A stretch of DNA of 64,000 nucleotides from Membranipora membranacea (lineage: Eukaryota > Bryozoa > Gymnolaemata > Cheilostomatida > Membraniporidae): positions 30,046,162 to 30,110,161 of the forward strand of contig OU612067.1 in assembly GCA_914767715.1 (NCBI GenBank). Reading direction: 5' to 3'. Every line of letters starts with the position of its first letter. The stretch's first letter is position 1. Below are positions 49,380 to 61,459 of this stretch, in pieces. Both the position numbers and the translations under genes were made by a program. The notes beneath the pieces were generated by a model, which saw nothing but the letters and a program-made list of their open reading frames with translations, was not told the DNA's origin and ran no database searches.

Positions 49380-49608
49380 GATGTCTTATCACTCGCCCAT
49401 CCCGAGGCATGGGCGGCGAAATATTATTGCCTTATTGGCGAGGCCGCAATATCTGCGCCAAATTGCTCTCAGTTTGCAGGCAGGTCGGAGCTCACCTGGG
49501 GGACCAACCAGTCCCCAGTAGAAGATGGACTGCAGTGGGATTCGAACCCACAACCTTCAACACTTGCGTGTTGAAGTCCGGCGCTCTAGCCAACTGAGCC
49601 ACCTCCTA
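49380..49608 (-). mobile_element. tRNA-derived SINE
   Basis: On the minus strand the head reads GGAGGTGGCTCAGTTGGCTA then GAGC (A box) and, 35 bases on, GGGTTCGAATCCCAC (B box). The acceptor stem does not pair, and the anticodon arm is replaced by a long hairpin (CTTCAACAC-GCAA-GTGTTGAAG), so it is not a working tRNA. The body continues with GGTGAGCTCCGACCTGCC and TTTCGCCGCCCATGCC. The plus-strand frame AVGFEPTTF is the usual by-product of such a head. Confidence 0.75.
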
Positions 49609-49611
49609 CTC

Positions 49612-49815
49612 CTGGATAGGGTTTGACAGTTACAGTTTCTCATGCCGATCACAATGGTTATAATGCAGCTTACATTATGGTGCACAATAAGCCGCTCAAT
49701 GCCAAAAATGCGCTAGCAAAGGGAAAGTGGTAAAAACATAATAGAATTGTTTTGAAATATCCAAATCTAAAAGAGCATGTCAGAATGAGTGGATGTAGAA
49801 GTTTATATGGCCTGA
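49612..49815. repeat. Dispersed repeat shared with 62275-62465
   Basis: GGGTTTGACAGTT, ACAGTTTCTCATGC, GGTTATAATG, ATAAGCCGCTCAATG and AAAGGGAAAGTGGTAAA recur at 62275-62465 with changes. Here it abuts the SINE head; there it abuts the 5' break of a LINE, at the same motif (GGGTTTGACAG). Confidence 0.65.
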
Positions 49816-50308
49816 TTTAGAAGTTGTTATTCAATTTTCTGGGACCACACACATTTTTAGAGCTACAGTAAATAGACTGTATTTTTAAGAGGAACAGCGT
49901 AACATTAAGAAAACTAACAACAAAAAGCTGAGATCAAAACAAAATTCGCACCACTGTTGAGAAATATTCGAAATTGATAAAGTTCAGTAAGCTGCATCAT
50001 GAATAAAATCATCGAATATAATGTTAAGACTGTAGATAATTCAATATTTACAATACCATTATATATAATATAATCACAGTAAACCCGTGATGATCCATAA
50101 ATATACTACTAACAATGTTAAATGCGATCTCATGAAATACAGGGACAAAAATCAAATTCGCAAAAGATAATATTTCACAAGATAAATAACTACATACAGC
50201 TTAGGGTTGCTGTACTAGATTCCATACATAACCCCGCAAAGATCAAAACTGTTTAATCAGCTTTCCTAGTACGCATCACAGTCTTATATGAATGTAAGAG
50301 GATTGTAA

Positions 50309-50579
50309 GGTGTACGTTGAGTTGTGGGCTTATTGATTTTATGATCGTTACATAGACATGTAACACCGTCTTTCTCCACAGAATCATTGTCGATTCTAAG
50401 CTTGGCGTGTAGAGAGATCCCAATATTGGGAGGAGGAGGTAAAAAATCTTCATCTGGCTCAGAATCACATGTTGGAGGGGGAATAGTGATCGCCTCTAAT
50501 TTCCTGGAAACTGAGCCACTTCAACCTCGCAATCATCATTACACCATTCTGACAGGTGTGCAGCCTCACCTCCAGAGTG
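50309..50579 (-). pseudogene. Decayed former C-terminal coding sequence of paralogue B
   Basis: Matches the last 70 or so codons of paralogue A (GGTGAGGCTGCACACCTG, CAACATGTGATTCTGAG, GGGATCTCTCTACACGCCAA) but lies past the TAA at 50580-50582. A deletion near 50500 also shifts the frame, showing that it is no longer selected as protein. It would now be 3' UTR. Confidence 0.75.
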
Positions 50580-53500
50580 TTATTTACCACATGGTAGAAG
50601 GTAGCCAGCAAGCTCCTGGTTGTGGGAAGTGTCTGACACCTCTGTCATATGCCTGTCATCGATAACATTCTCAGCTTCAAGACATTGTTCCAGGGTCTGA
50701 ATGTTTTTAACTTCTGAGAATGACTTTTCTCCAATCAAGTTTTTATTTGTAGATTCGCCGAACAGGGAATATTGTTGATAAGCTGTTTTTGGTACTGCAG
50801 GTACCATAGTAGGGTTGGCAGCGATTGGTAGATAGTTTGCAGCATGTGAAAATGGCGATGATATGTTATTTACTTGCTCCCGGTTGCTTGAGGTAAAATC
50901 ATTGTATGGTTGGCAAACCACAGGTGGGAACAACTCATCTTCAGGCTAAAATAACAAATAATTTGCCTTTACGAATGAGAAAACAAGGGAGGCTGATTAA
51001 ACCTTCACTAGTGAACCATTGATGTAATTTATAGTGTTATGATTCGCCCAGGATTTATAGACGATATTGTGGTTAGACTGTAAAGCATTGAGGATATACG
51101 GAAACATTGGGTCATTGTTACAGTGTGGAAAAGGTTCCAATATGGCCGCCTTAGTTTTATTTAGAGAAGAGTTGTTTCCTCATTGATGTTAAGAACACAA
51201 CTCCAAGACAATAGAATGCTTTTCATTTGACAAGACAATCAAACCAAGGAGTTAAAGACTTTAACTCCTTGATCAAACAGACTCACCATGTTACTGAGTG
51301 GAAGCGTTGATACACCTGAGTCCAGTTGCCCGCTGTTCCTAAGATTAACCCTCTCAAATGCGTTTACCTGTAATTATTTCAATAAAACTGTGAGCATGCA
51401 AAGCATCTGTGGCTATAGAAAATATTAATAGCTTGCGACCTCTCATTGTTGATGAGTTTTGCTTCACGATCTTCCAAGCTGCTAATAAACTTCAACATTC
51501 AAGGCAATCAGTGACTATTCAAAAATACAAAGAAATCTTTTTTCAAAATAGGATGGCCAATACCACAATTCATCTAGAAGAATAGTTGGCATGGTGAAGA
51601 GAGAGCAGCAACAAACAACAAACTTTAACATGACCACAGCTTACCGGCTGTTCCTGTTTCTGTTTTGTGAAATCATCAGAGCTGTATTTACCTATATCTG
51701 AATTCTCATAGTCAGAATAGTTCTACAAATTCAAGGTATGGTTTTATTACCACTACAAATGTATTGGATTGAACATCATTGCATGGAAACACCGATGGGG
51801 ATTAGAATGTGGTTTGCCCTGGCAACTCTAAACAATCACTATTGACTAATCACAGCTGACCTGTTAAGGCTGCAACAATTCACAACAAAATTGAATATTA
51901 TCTCATGATTCATTTAACTAGAGTACTTACCACGGCTGACCAGTGAAGTGGCATAGAAAATCTCTTTTTCTTAGCCGGTTTGAAGGCCACAATTGGAGCC
52001 ACAGGACTTGAATTACTGGATTCTGTAGATGCCTTTCCATCTACATGTCCCCGGTGGCGAAGCTGAGCTCTCGGTGTGAACTGTTAAGAAAAGTATGATT
52101 TTGATATTTCCTTCAAAACCTAAATAAAGTTTTTATGCCCTACAAATTATATACATGTATATGAATGACTGTTCATTAACACGGGCTATATGACGCAAGC
52201 TCTTCTGTTTCTGTTCGACTATAAATAATTGCACGTTTTGGTGAGGTTAAAGAATTGCGCTCTCCATGTAACAAACTGATACTGATAACCAGTGTGTGAA
52301 TATGGGTACACACTATGAGTTTGCAAACTCTATCAATCTCACCAGGGCAGGAATAGGCATCAAATTCATCTGCCTGTCTATTTGCCCACATCCTCCCGCA
52401 TCAGTATCAGATTTTCGTACTTTTAGACGGACTACAGGAAAACACTTCAACATTGGTAAAGAGGATGTGGTCTCCACAATTTCAGTGTCCACCAAGCTCT
52501 GAAAATACAACAATGATAAAATTTGTTAAAAAATTTAACTCTCATTCCAGCATTCAGTGTTTGGTATGTTACAGGTATGCTCGTATTAAAATGCTTTCAA
52601 TCCACAGAGAGGGAGAGGATTTCAGGCAGAAGTATAGCAAGAGAGTCTCGCAATAAGGGGGGGGGGTAGGGGTCATGAACAGCCATATGTATCTTTTGCT
52701 ATAGTTTTATATATATCAGTAAGCTAGTTGTTTCCTCAACATGATAGGGGTCAGATTACGCTGGTTGGTTGGCTTACCACAGTATCTGTTATATGTTATA
52801 TGACAAGCTCATGAATGATGAATCTCTAAAACATACCTCAAGTTCTGAGGAAGGAATTTTAGAGAAAAAATCTTCTCTAGGAACTTCCTCCTGTCCATCT
52901 ATAAACAGACTAGCTGGAGGTGTAGTCTCAGAGACGCTCTAAAAGAAGAAGAGAATAGTAACACAAATTTAGAAGTCCTATCATCAGGTGTGTACAGACG
53001 GAGGTAGACTAGGCGGATAGCTAGATCAAGTTTGATCCAACTTGCCTACATTAACATTCAGTTTGCTTATACATCAAGTTACTCCCCTTTGAGTCGCCCG
53101 CGGCTTACCAATGGACGGATGTGACCCATAATGCAGGCCTGTGGGATCAAACTTGATCTAGATGAAAGAAGTGTTTGCAAAAATGGGCACGAGAAGAAAT
53201 TTGAATTGGAGGGGAGGCATTGAAACAAGATTTTATAGTCTTTTATCACTGATGACAGGCAAAAGAACAAACTTGAGTTGGCTTCCCAATCAATGACCTA
53301 ACCATGCATCAAAACAGTGTGACTGGAATATCTATTATCCATGAGATTGCCGGCCCATCAGATGTCAGACTGAGACTTTTTACCCCGTGATATACAGCTT
53401 GCTAATGATCCGATGTTTCTCCTCAACTTACCTCAGGATCTGGTGAAGACCTCCTAGGGGAGAAATGGTCTGCTGAGGCTTCCTCCTGTTCATTGATGAA

Positions 53501-56500
53501 CAAACCCGCTGCAGAAGTGGATTCTGTAGCAAACTGAAGGAAGAGGAAAATAATTGCTCGAATCAAATCACGTGCGCAAAGACCTTGTTAATATTTTGTT
53601 AACTGGTGTTCAATTATGGAATTCAACAAAACTTCTGATCCTAGCAGATATGAGACCACTTCTTTTCTGAACTTTTTCCTTGATCGATGATGAATGATTG
53701 TTACACATTAGATACAATCGTGGTAAAAAAATCCTCAAGTCACAATAGGATTACTTTATCACAGTATGGCGTCCACTCTTCATTTGGGATATTAGCAATA
53801 TCAATATCCAGGAAGAGAGGTTGAAAGGGAGGGTGAGGCTTGTGTAATGGAAGAGGAGCGAGGGGATGGGGAGGGATTGGAATTGCGTTGAGATAAGTCT
53901 GTTCTACTAATTGGCAGCAGTCGTTAATAAATATAACTGTAATGAGTAGTCAGATTTGAATTGTCAGCTTGCTTACCATTCTATCCAAAGAGAACACTGT
54001 CTGATTCTCATCAGAGGCATAACAGCTGTGTGTGAACTCTGAGCCTTCATCAACCACACTGGGTGTCAGAGACGATGAGCAGGGTGCCTCAGTCTACAAC
54101 AGGTAATCAAAGTAAAGGTCATGTGTATTATTAGAAGGACCTGTACCAAACTGATGATTGTTTGTGAAGAGCTCATGAAATTTTAGAGACTTCTGCCACC
54201 TCACAAAGGGAACAAACCACCTTGCAATGGCTACCCAACTAAGACACACCCACACATAAAAAATATGACTGAGAGAAGAACTGTGCGATGGCTACCGGAT
54301 CCTTTTGACGGTCGCAGAAAAGAATATATGTTATCTGTCGCATTGTTGGCCAATCAGATATCAGACCAAAACTCAGACAAGATTATCACCCAATACCAGA
54401 CAGTTAATCAAGACCATACCTCAGGTTTTGGTGAAGTTTGGAATTCCTCCTGGTCATCAAGAAGAGAACTCGACACAGAGGTAGTAGAGTCAAACTGAAG
54501 GAAGAGGAGAATAGTTGCTCAAATTAAATCAAGTGTAAAAAGACACTGTCAATCACAGAGGAAAAATAGTGTGCGATAAAAGAATTCAACAAAACTTCTA
54601 ATCCGAGGCTTTCATCTTCAAGCTGGCATGAGACTGTAATTTGTTCGCTGATTAATTCCCATCATCAATGATGTATGATTGTCACGCGCTAGATGTTAAA
54701 AAATCATGCTGCCAAGATATGGGGGCAAATATTGGGGGAATCACAATTTGTGAAGTTAGAGGAATGGTGTCGGAAGTTGAAGAGGAAGGAGAAGGAGATG
54801 TCTATGAAGTTGAAGAAGAAGAGGGAGGGGTCGGGGAGTACAGTTAAACATTTCTGTTATATAGATTGACAGTTGTTAATAACAATAATTGTAATCATCA
54901 CTCAGTATGTGACAGATCTGAACTGACTTGCCGTCCGGCTTACCGAAATGTCTGTGGAGATGACTGTCTCATTCCCATTCTCATCAAAACAACCGGTTGT
55001 GGATACTGAATTTCCATCAATCACACTGGGTATCATAGAGGATGGGTGGGATGCCTCACTCTACAAAATGGAACCCAAGTAAATGTCATTTTTATATGAA
55101 TTTGAATATTAGATGGAGCTGTACCGATAATGACTTTTTTTGGCAATCACTTTATATTTAAAAACTTCTGCCAGCTGGAAAAGGGAAAAAAACCACCTTG
55201 GGATGGCTACCCCAATAAGCAAGGACCACACATAAGACACAGTGGAATATCAAATATCTATCAGATTGCTGACCAATCACACATCAGCCCAAAAAACTTC
55301 CACCAATGCCAAAAAGGCTGACAAGACCGAGGTTTGACTTGATGATTCCCTAAATCATACCCCAGTGTCTTTAGAAGATACGCTCGTGAATGTATCTGTA
55401 TAGGAGACATCGTCCAGCGAGATCTGTGTCCTCGTACTCTGCCTGTCTCGATGCGATGACCTTTCCGACGATCCCGACAAATCGTCGTACTGGGTCATCG
55501 CATCTTTGACAGATTTAGATGAGGAGGACAACTGCAATATAAAGCACACACAAAAAATAGAGTATTGAGCACATGTGTTCCAAATTGTCTCTTTTTAAAC
55601 AGTTTTATTAGCAGCCCTATCAACAGATGTTTACAGGAATATTACAGCAATGCCAAATTTGGATGAAAGGAGTTACCGACTTATTGAGAGCAACAAAATC
55701 CTAGTGTGGGAACTCTAGCCTTCTATCTAGAAGGCATCAGATTATCTTCATTCTTTTATCAATCATTGACAACGTAAAAAAAAATACAAACGTGTTGTCT
55801 GGACGTTAACAGCAAAAGCAAGCATCAAGTAAATTATCAAGTACGTAAGTTTAAATTGGAAAGATATAACTCACCAGGGCTAACTGGGTAATCTGACTCT
55901 CACTGAGCCGGTCCTTAAACTGGTCCAATGTCTGTACAGCGAATTTAATTAAATCAATTGACTGTGTATTAGACGAAGCATCATGGGTAGGGCGGTCTAG
56001 ACGGGTTATAACAGACTTATGGGCATAACAAGGTGTACACGTACAATCCTTCAAGACAGATACGTCTTCAAAAGTACTGAGTTTTCTGGTCATCTTGTTC
56101 CAGAATTCTCCGAATTTATTTTTGACACCCTTAAAAATATTAAAATAGGTGGTGTCAACTCGATTAGTTCAAGATGAACCAGGGTTAATGGAGAAAGTTG
56201 CATAAGTTATTGTGATATTTAAATTATTTCACAAGATAACAGAGCGTTAAATTAAGTTAGCAGAGCGCTGCGAGACAATTCATTATTGAAGTGAAGATTT
56301 TTCAGTGAATGACTGAGAGAGACTGATAGTTGTACTGTTCAATTATTAAATGGAGGTCAATTCACGAACCAGTACTAGACAATCGACCTGAAGAGCTTGC
56401 CTATTGTGTATACTAACATCATTATTGGGAGTTGCTCTCCTCACCTTGTGAATTGACAACTCTCAATACCCGATGCAGGCTTTAAATGGCCCAAAATAAA

Positions 56501-57130
56501 TCTTTTCCTTCCAACTCAATAATTTTTTCGTATCACTAAAACCGACACCGTTTAACTCACATGCGATCTCAATCAGGGAATGGATAACTTGGGAAAGAAA
56601 TACATAGTTGTGGCTGAAATATGAAAAGAAAACTGCACAAAAGAACTCAAGCTTGTATTAAGTGATATAGTAAGATACATGTCACTTACTTTCCTATAGG
56701 CCTTGATTTGATCGGCGGCATCGAGAAAATACTCATTCCTAAACACTCCTGCAGGCCTCGGCTGGAAGGACTGTAATCTTTTCTCAACAAGCTGCAGAAA
56801 ATAGTGAGATACCTCATAAACCTAGGGCTGTACATCAGCAGCAGATATACTGAATATCGATAGACAAATCATAAGGCTAAAGGTAGACATGTGTTTGAGT
56901 CCATATATATTATATCTGCTTCATCGTCATAATAAGTAGAGGATTAACTGCAGAGATTAGATATACTGGCGATCAGCGGATCATTACACTCAATCAAGGC
57001 TGGAACCTGAAATAAAAGACTGGGCTGGACTTAGAATCAAAGTGTAACCCTAATACAGTATATAGGTTATCAAACTTACCCCAGATAAAGCAATCCTCCA
57101 AGCAACAGAGGGCGACACAATATCAAACAT
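50580..57130 (-). CDS. Paralogue B: unrecognised Ser-rich acidic protein, about 640 residues, all exons phase 0-0
   Basis: Exons: 57080-57130, 56690-56791, 55875-56129, 55361-55531, 54944-55060, 54420-54494, 53977-54093, 53432-53533, 52837-52938, 52343-52498, 51931-52080, 51645-51722, 51287-51367, 50580-50945. All are multiples of three with GT/AG borders, 1923 nt in total. The N-terminus (MFDIVSPSVAWRIALSG, LVEKRLQSFQPRPAGVFRNE, YFLDAADQIKAYRK, NKFGEFWNKM) looks folded and basic; the rest is acidic, Ser/Thr-rich and probably disordered. Two exon types recur: a 39-residue type (S-P-PSVVDE..., near SLTPSVVDEGSEF and SMIPSVIDGNSVS) and a 25-34-residue type (SLFIDGQEE, GLFINEQEE, SLLDDQEE). The C-terminus matches paralogue A as far as AGYLLPCGK, where TAA cuts it short. 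No known domain, signal or membrane segment was recognised. The start exon is the least certain part. Confidence 0.7.
51039..51225. repeat. Intron repeat containing GTTAAGAACACAACTCCA, copy 3
   Basis: B counterpart of 29352-29575. It is followed at 51245-51271 by a perfect 27-bp palindrome (13-base arms CAAGGAGTTAAAG around a central A). Confidence 0.55.
53021..53161. repeat. MITE-like element, GATC family, copy 4
   Basis: CTAGATCAAGTTTGATCCAA at the left and GGATCAAACTTGATCTAG at the right form a nearly perfect 18-bp inverted terminus. It lies in a paralogue B intron, at the place related to copy 3 in paralogue A. Confidence 0.7.
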
Positions 57131-57634
57131 TATATCATGAGGTATGTTACAAAGCAATAAGAGTTTGGCTCTGTGATCAAAGTTTGATTAAAATTAATGA
57201 TTTCATAATTTGGTAGCTAGCTGATGCTGATGCAATAATAGCAGCTCACAAAGATGAGTATAGTAGTGAATGATACAACGACATCGCGTCATACTCTAAG
57301 TCAGCACCATTGTAGTACATGATGCTAGGATTTGCTAGCATAACTCAATCGTAAAAGGGAAGACAATTCTGCAACCTATCGTATATTAGAGAAAGAGTAC
57401 AGTAATTCACATGATAACCTGTGCCTTCAAATAACATCATGTCACATTTACAAGTTGTGTCGGTCTCTTATTGCGGTGTTAGAACGTATCGCTTATGAGC
57501 ACTTGATTTGCTGTCCTGAATGTAAAAGTCACCGGGCATCACATCGGGAATGACAACCATTTTACTTGTCTGCTAACCATATTCCGAAAAAAATTGATGA
57601 TACCAAAATTATCCCTGTATCCGTCACTGCCTGT
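57131..57634. other. 5' flank of paralogue B
   Basis: Presumed promoter region of paralogue B. AT-rich, with no core element or further exon recognised. Confidence 0.4.
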
Positions 57635-58030
57635 ACTAACTAACCCCTGAATCCGTCACTGCCTGTGAAAAGTGACCACGTATCTCTCACTACCTTAACA
57701 TAGTTACCCTGTAACTGTCACTGCCTGAGGATAGTTACCTTAGTCACTTAGTTCCAGCAGTGACAGATCCAGCCTCTCTTGACAAAGCTTGTCCAGACAG
57801 GCTAAGGTACCCCTGTATTTGTCACTGTTGGAACTAAGTAACCCGTGAATCTGTCGCTGACAGAATTAATCAACCCCTGAATCTGTCACTGACGGAACTG
57901 AGTAACCCCTGTATTTCTCACTGTCTGAGCATGATAACACCTGAATCTGTCACTGTCTGAGCATAGATACCCCTGGATCACTAGCTGCCTGAGCATAGTA
58001 AGCCCTTGGTCAGTCACTGCGATAGTAACC
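57635..58030. repeat. Degenerate minisatellite, unit about 35-40 bp
   Basis: Ten or so imperfect copies of TAACCCCTGAATCTGTCACT followed by GCCTGAGCATAG. A short piece of the TTGACAAGCT family (TCTTGACAAAGCTTGTCCAG, ACAGGCTA) interrupts it at about 57776-57806. Confidence 0.8.
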
Positions 58031-58393
58031 CCTAGAACAAGCAGATGTTATCTAGGAGGAGATTCGGCAGCTTGTCAATGGCAACAAGAAGTTTGCCACA
58101 ACAAGGACAAGTATCAAATAAGGAAGAGGTGAATCATTTCAAGGTTTGTATATAAGATTCAAACTCTCATACACAAATAATGGAGACAATACAGATGAAA
58201 AAAAGAGCAATGATTTACCAAGTTCTCACACACGAAGCTATCTTCTTTTTTTGTTAGAGGGAGCAACTCAAATTATAAAAATTTTAACAAGATTTTGATT
58301 GTTATTACTGTCCTACGATGGTTCTTTTGGTTTCCAGTCCTCGGATAGTTGGATCATGATTGCCCAGATTTAAAGTCAAAGTGGACACTACAG

Positions 58394-58702
58394 ATCCACA
58401 GGCCTAACGCTCCTTCTGGAGCTGTCTTGAGTACGAATAGGAGTATTGATATAACTGTTGGTTGTCGGTGTATTTGTTGATGCATCAGCAGTAGCTGGCA
58501 GGTGGGCTTGAGTTGCTGATGACACCTGCGAGGAGTCGTCGGTTTGTGTACCTATAGTCTGAGCTCCTTAGGTGACATGTGTTGAGTTTGAGCAGGTAAT
58601 TGAACAAGTACACAGCTCATCATGTGATGTCTGATCTTAAGCCTGCTTCTCGAGGCTAGAGACCATACTCTGCCAGAACTCTCCTACTGCATTCTTCCCA
58701 CC
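58394..58702 (-). pseudogene. Fragment of a third A/B paralogue
   Basis: An acceptor (TTTGAAAG) at 58703 precedes GGKNAVGEFWQSMVSSLEKQ, which aligns with NKFGEFWNKM of paralogue B and EFGKFWNKM of A; the frame stops at TAA (58637-58639). A Thr/Ser-rich frame (TQTDDSSQVSSATQAHLP) follows at about 58394-58560 and ends TAG. The two parts are not in one open frame. It may be a truncated gene whose 5' exons were not seen, or a decayed copy. Confidence 0.5.
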
Positions 58703-60888
58703 CTTTCAAATACAATACAAGGGTATTAAAAGTTATGAAGCAACAACAGATCATTGATTGGCATTGAATGCAATGGATGGAACATTGCCTCGCATGATTG
58801 TCAGCAAATTGTTGGAGTTTTGTTCTCATCCTGACAGCCAAACTCTGCCGAGAGCTACTCATGTACTTTTTACGAGGAAAAAGCACCAGCTATATAAACT
58901 TTATTTATGGTATGGAGCAATTTGTGTGCCTATCTGTTTCAGATAAAACGGAGGCTTTGGGTTGGCTCTAAAGAGGGGCCAAAAGGTGCCCTAAAGTTCC
59001 CTGCATCCTAGCTCTGTGAAATTATAAATGACTTTGTAGAATGCTGCGTCATAGAGTGAACAAGACGCCAATCAGCCATTGAAGTGACTGTTTGATCTTA
59101 ATTGGCAAGCAGAGAACAGCTGCACTTTGGAATTTCAATTTTCATGCTTCTAGCACCATCACAGTTATAAAATTAAACATTATATAGAGTTGAGAGGACA
59201 GGCGAGTGGCAATTTTGACTCATTGACAAGCTAGTGCCCCTTCATCCATGCCATATAAGTAGCTTAAAAGAGCATGCTATGTGAAAAGAAAATTACAACT
59301 AATGTTTTTGGTTTGCAGCCAGATTTTAGAAGGTGGCTTTCGTCTAGGGTGGATAAAACCAATGGATTATAATCGCTAGTATATTTTGTTGAGGTAAACC
59401 CATACAACGACATGCTCACTTTTATCTATCAGCAATCAGACCTAGTTTGGGTGGGGAGGGGGGAAGAGCCTCTTTATTTACTCATCCTAAGTAAGTACTA
59501 GTTTTACCAACAGGATGACATGCAAAATGAAGAATGAATCATAATAAATCACTTAATTCAGTCAGTCAATCCGAGGAGTTGATCAAACCATGGAATTGGT
59601 TTTATCCGAAAGACTTTAAGAGGTCACAACGGATAAACCAAGACTAAACAGATTTACCCAGACTGTACCCATCTCCCCACCCATCCCAGACAGCCTGTCC
59701 AAGCTCAATCAGCCAACTACAGCTTGTAATTATGCCTATTTTACCGTAGTAGAATGGAATGTTATCGTTTATATGGACCAGAACCATAATGTTTTGAAAC
59801 GTCTTCGGTGGTAATATTGGTAAAATAGTGCACTCCTTATTAAACAAAATCAATGACACTGTGAGGTCCTTACTAATTGCGGCATAGCCTACAAACGCTA
59901 AAAATCATTCTTTTCAATCATGGTCATTTTCTGTTACTTCAAGGTAGAAGGTATGAACTTGTATCTAGGTGCATGTCTTGGTGATTGTTTCTTTGCACTA
60001 GAATGATTAACTCGCACCATATAGTTATTTTCCTGTGAAAAGAATCTGTTGATATTTTTAGGGAAAGAAGCTATATCCTTGTCTTTGGGGACAGTGCCAT
60101 CTCTTGTTCAGATCACATCAGCATTTGCCACCAAAAAAATAGTCTTCTTGTGGGCTCTGTTGTATGCTATCTGGTGATCTGCTACTGGGTTTAAGTAAAT
60201 AGTCATAATCCACGGATTAATTCCATGACCGCTGTCACCTACAACAAGATGATACAGTCTCACACTCTGCAAACAAAAGGTGAACACATTTTGCTGTAAT
60301 ATGATGGCATTCCAAGCATTATATTTGAAAATATCTTAGGGATGTTGTAATGAGAGTATTTATTCAAAGTTTATAATTGCAGTATACTGGCTACACGAGC
60401 ATCATTTTTGTTCGCCACCCGCAATCAACTATTGTCATACTATGCTTACCCAAGAGAATACCCTGAAGCCGCGATTCTCCATGTCCATGTATAGTTTAAT
60501 CTGACTAAACACAAAGTTATCGTGATGTGCCCCGGGGTATTTGGCTAGCACATCCTGTCAGAGTTATATACTGCCATGATTTTTAATGTTGCATCCCTAA
60601 AATGAAGGGGATTATGCCTTTATATTTGCAGTCAATCATATTAATTGGATGATGGTCCATGGGATATCTACCTATGGTATACTCTTTACTAGATAACTAA
60701 ATAGATTGTGTGTCTTTTATTATATTTATTTTTTTTTGTGTGCAATATTTGATAAGTTTTTACCCAGAGCACATTACACAAACATTTTATTTCTCAGTGA
60801 ATGAGATGAATACAATGCAGTGGCGTATATTAGCAATCACGGACCACGGATATCGGTGAATCAAAATCCTTTTATAAGTTAAAGCCAA
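58703..60888. other. Intergenic region, no gene recognised
   Basis: ORFs at 58656-58886, 58758-58946 and 59644-59859 have no domain. A short G-run lies near 59452. Nothing further was identified. Confidence 0.5.
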
Positions 60889-61190
60889 GCTGAATAGCTC
60901 AGTGTGTAGAGCGTCTGCACTGTTTATTAGGAATGTTGTGGGTTCGAATCCCAACAATGTCAGATTTTTTTTCAAATGGGTGCTTTATAACTGAAGCATG
61001 TTTAATTTTCCCAAGGGGGGATGTCTTGAAAGTGAGGAATTACGGTACATACAGAGTTTGACTTTTGACCTTGAGCTGGACAGCCAATCAAAAGCCCGGT
61101 GTATTGACACACCCACACCCTCCCCGCCACGTCTACGGCGTGTGGATCGGGCTGCGCCCGATCATTATGCTCATCTCTAAAAGGTCAGTG
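60889..61190 (+). mobile_element. tRNA-headed SINE, second family
   Basis: GAATAGCTCAGTGTGTAGAG (A box) and GTTGTGGGTTCGAATCCCAA (B box) are correctly spaced, and the body runs for about 220 bases. The acceptor and anticodon arms do not pair like a working tRNA. The 3' part is GC-rich with a perfect hairpin GATCGGGC-TGC-GCCCGATC at 61145-61163. Confidence 0.6.
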
Positions 61191-61227
61191 AGTGAATTTT
61201 TTTAGAATATACGCCCCTGATACAATG

Positions 61228-61362
61228 ACATACATACATACAAACATACATACATACATACATACATACATACATACATACATACATACATACATACATA
61301 CATACATACATACATACATACATACATACATACATACATACATACATACATACATACATACA

Positions 61363-61396
<34 letters not shown>

Positions 61397-61410
61397 CATA
61401 CATACATACA
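61228..61410. repeat. (CATA)n microsatellite
   Basis: About 45 units of CATA with two small interruptions (AAACATA, TATATA). It creates long apparent reading frames on both strands (YIHT and CMYV repeats) that are not genes. Confidence 0.97.
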
Positions 61411-61459
61411 ACCCTGAACATGACCAGCTTTCAAATCCATATCTCATCATTTATGATTT

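Noticed and set aside
49409-49597. 62-residue plus-strand ORF with AVGFEPTTF
   Set aside because: It is the reverse reading of the SINE's tRNA-like head, a well-known spurious ORF.
49520-49608. tRNA gene on the minus strand
   Set aside because: A and B boxes are present, but the acceptor stem does not pair and the anticodon arm is a 9-bp-stem hairpin; it is a SINE head.
60889-60965. tRNA gene on the plus strand
   Set aside because: The box spacing is right but stems do not pair well, and it runs on into a repeat body; classed as SINE.
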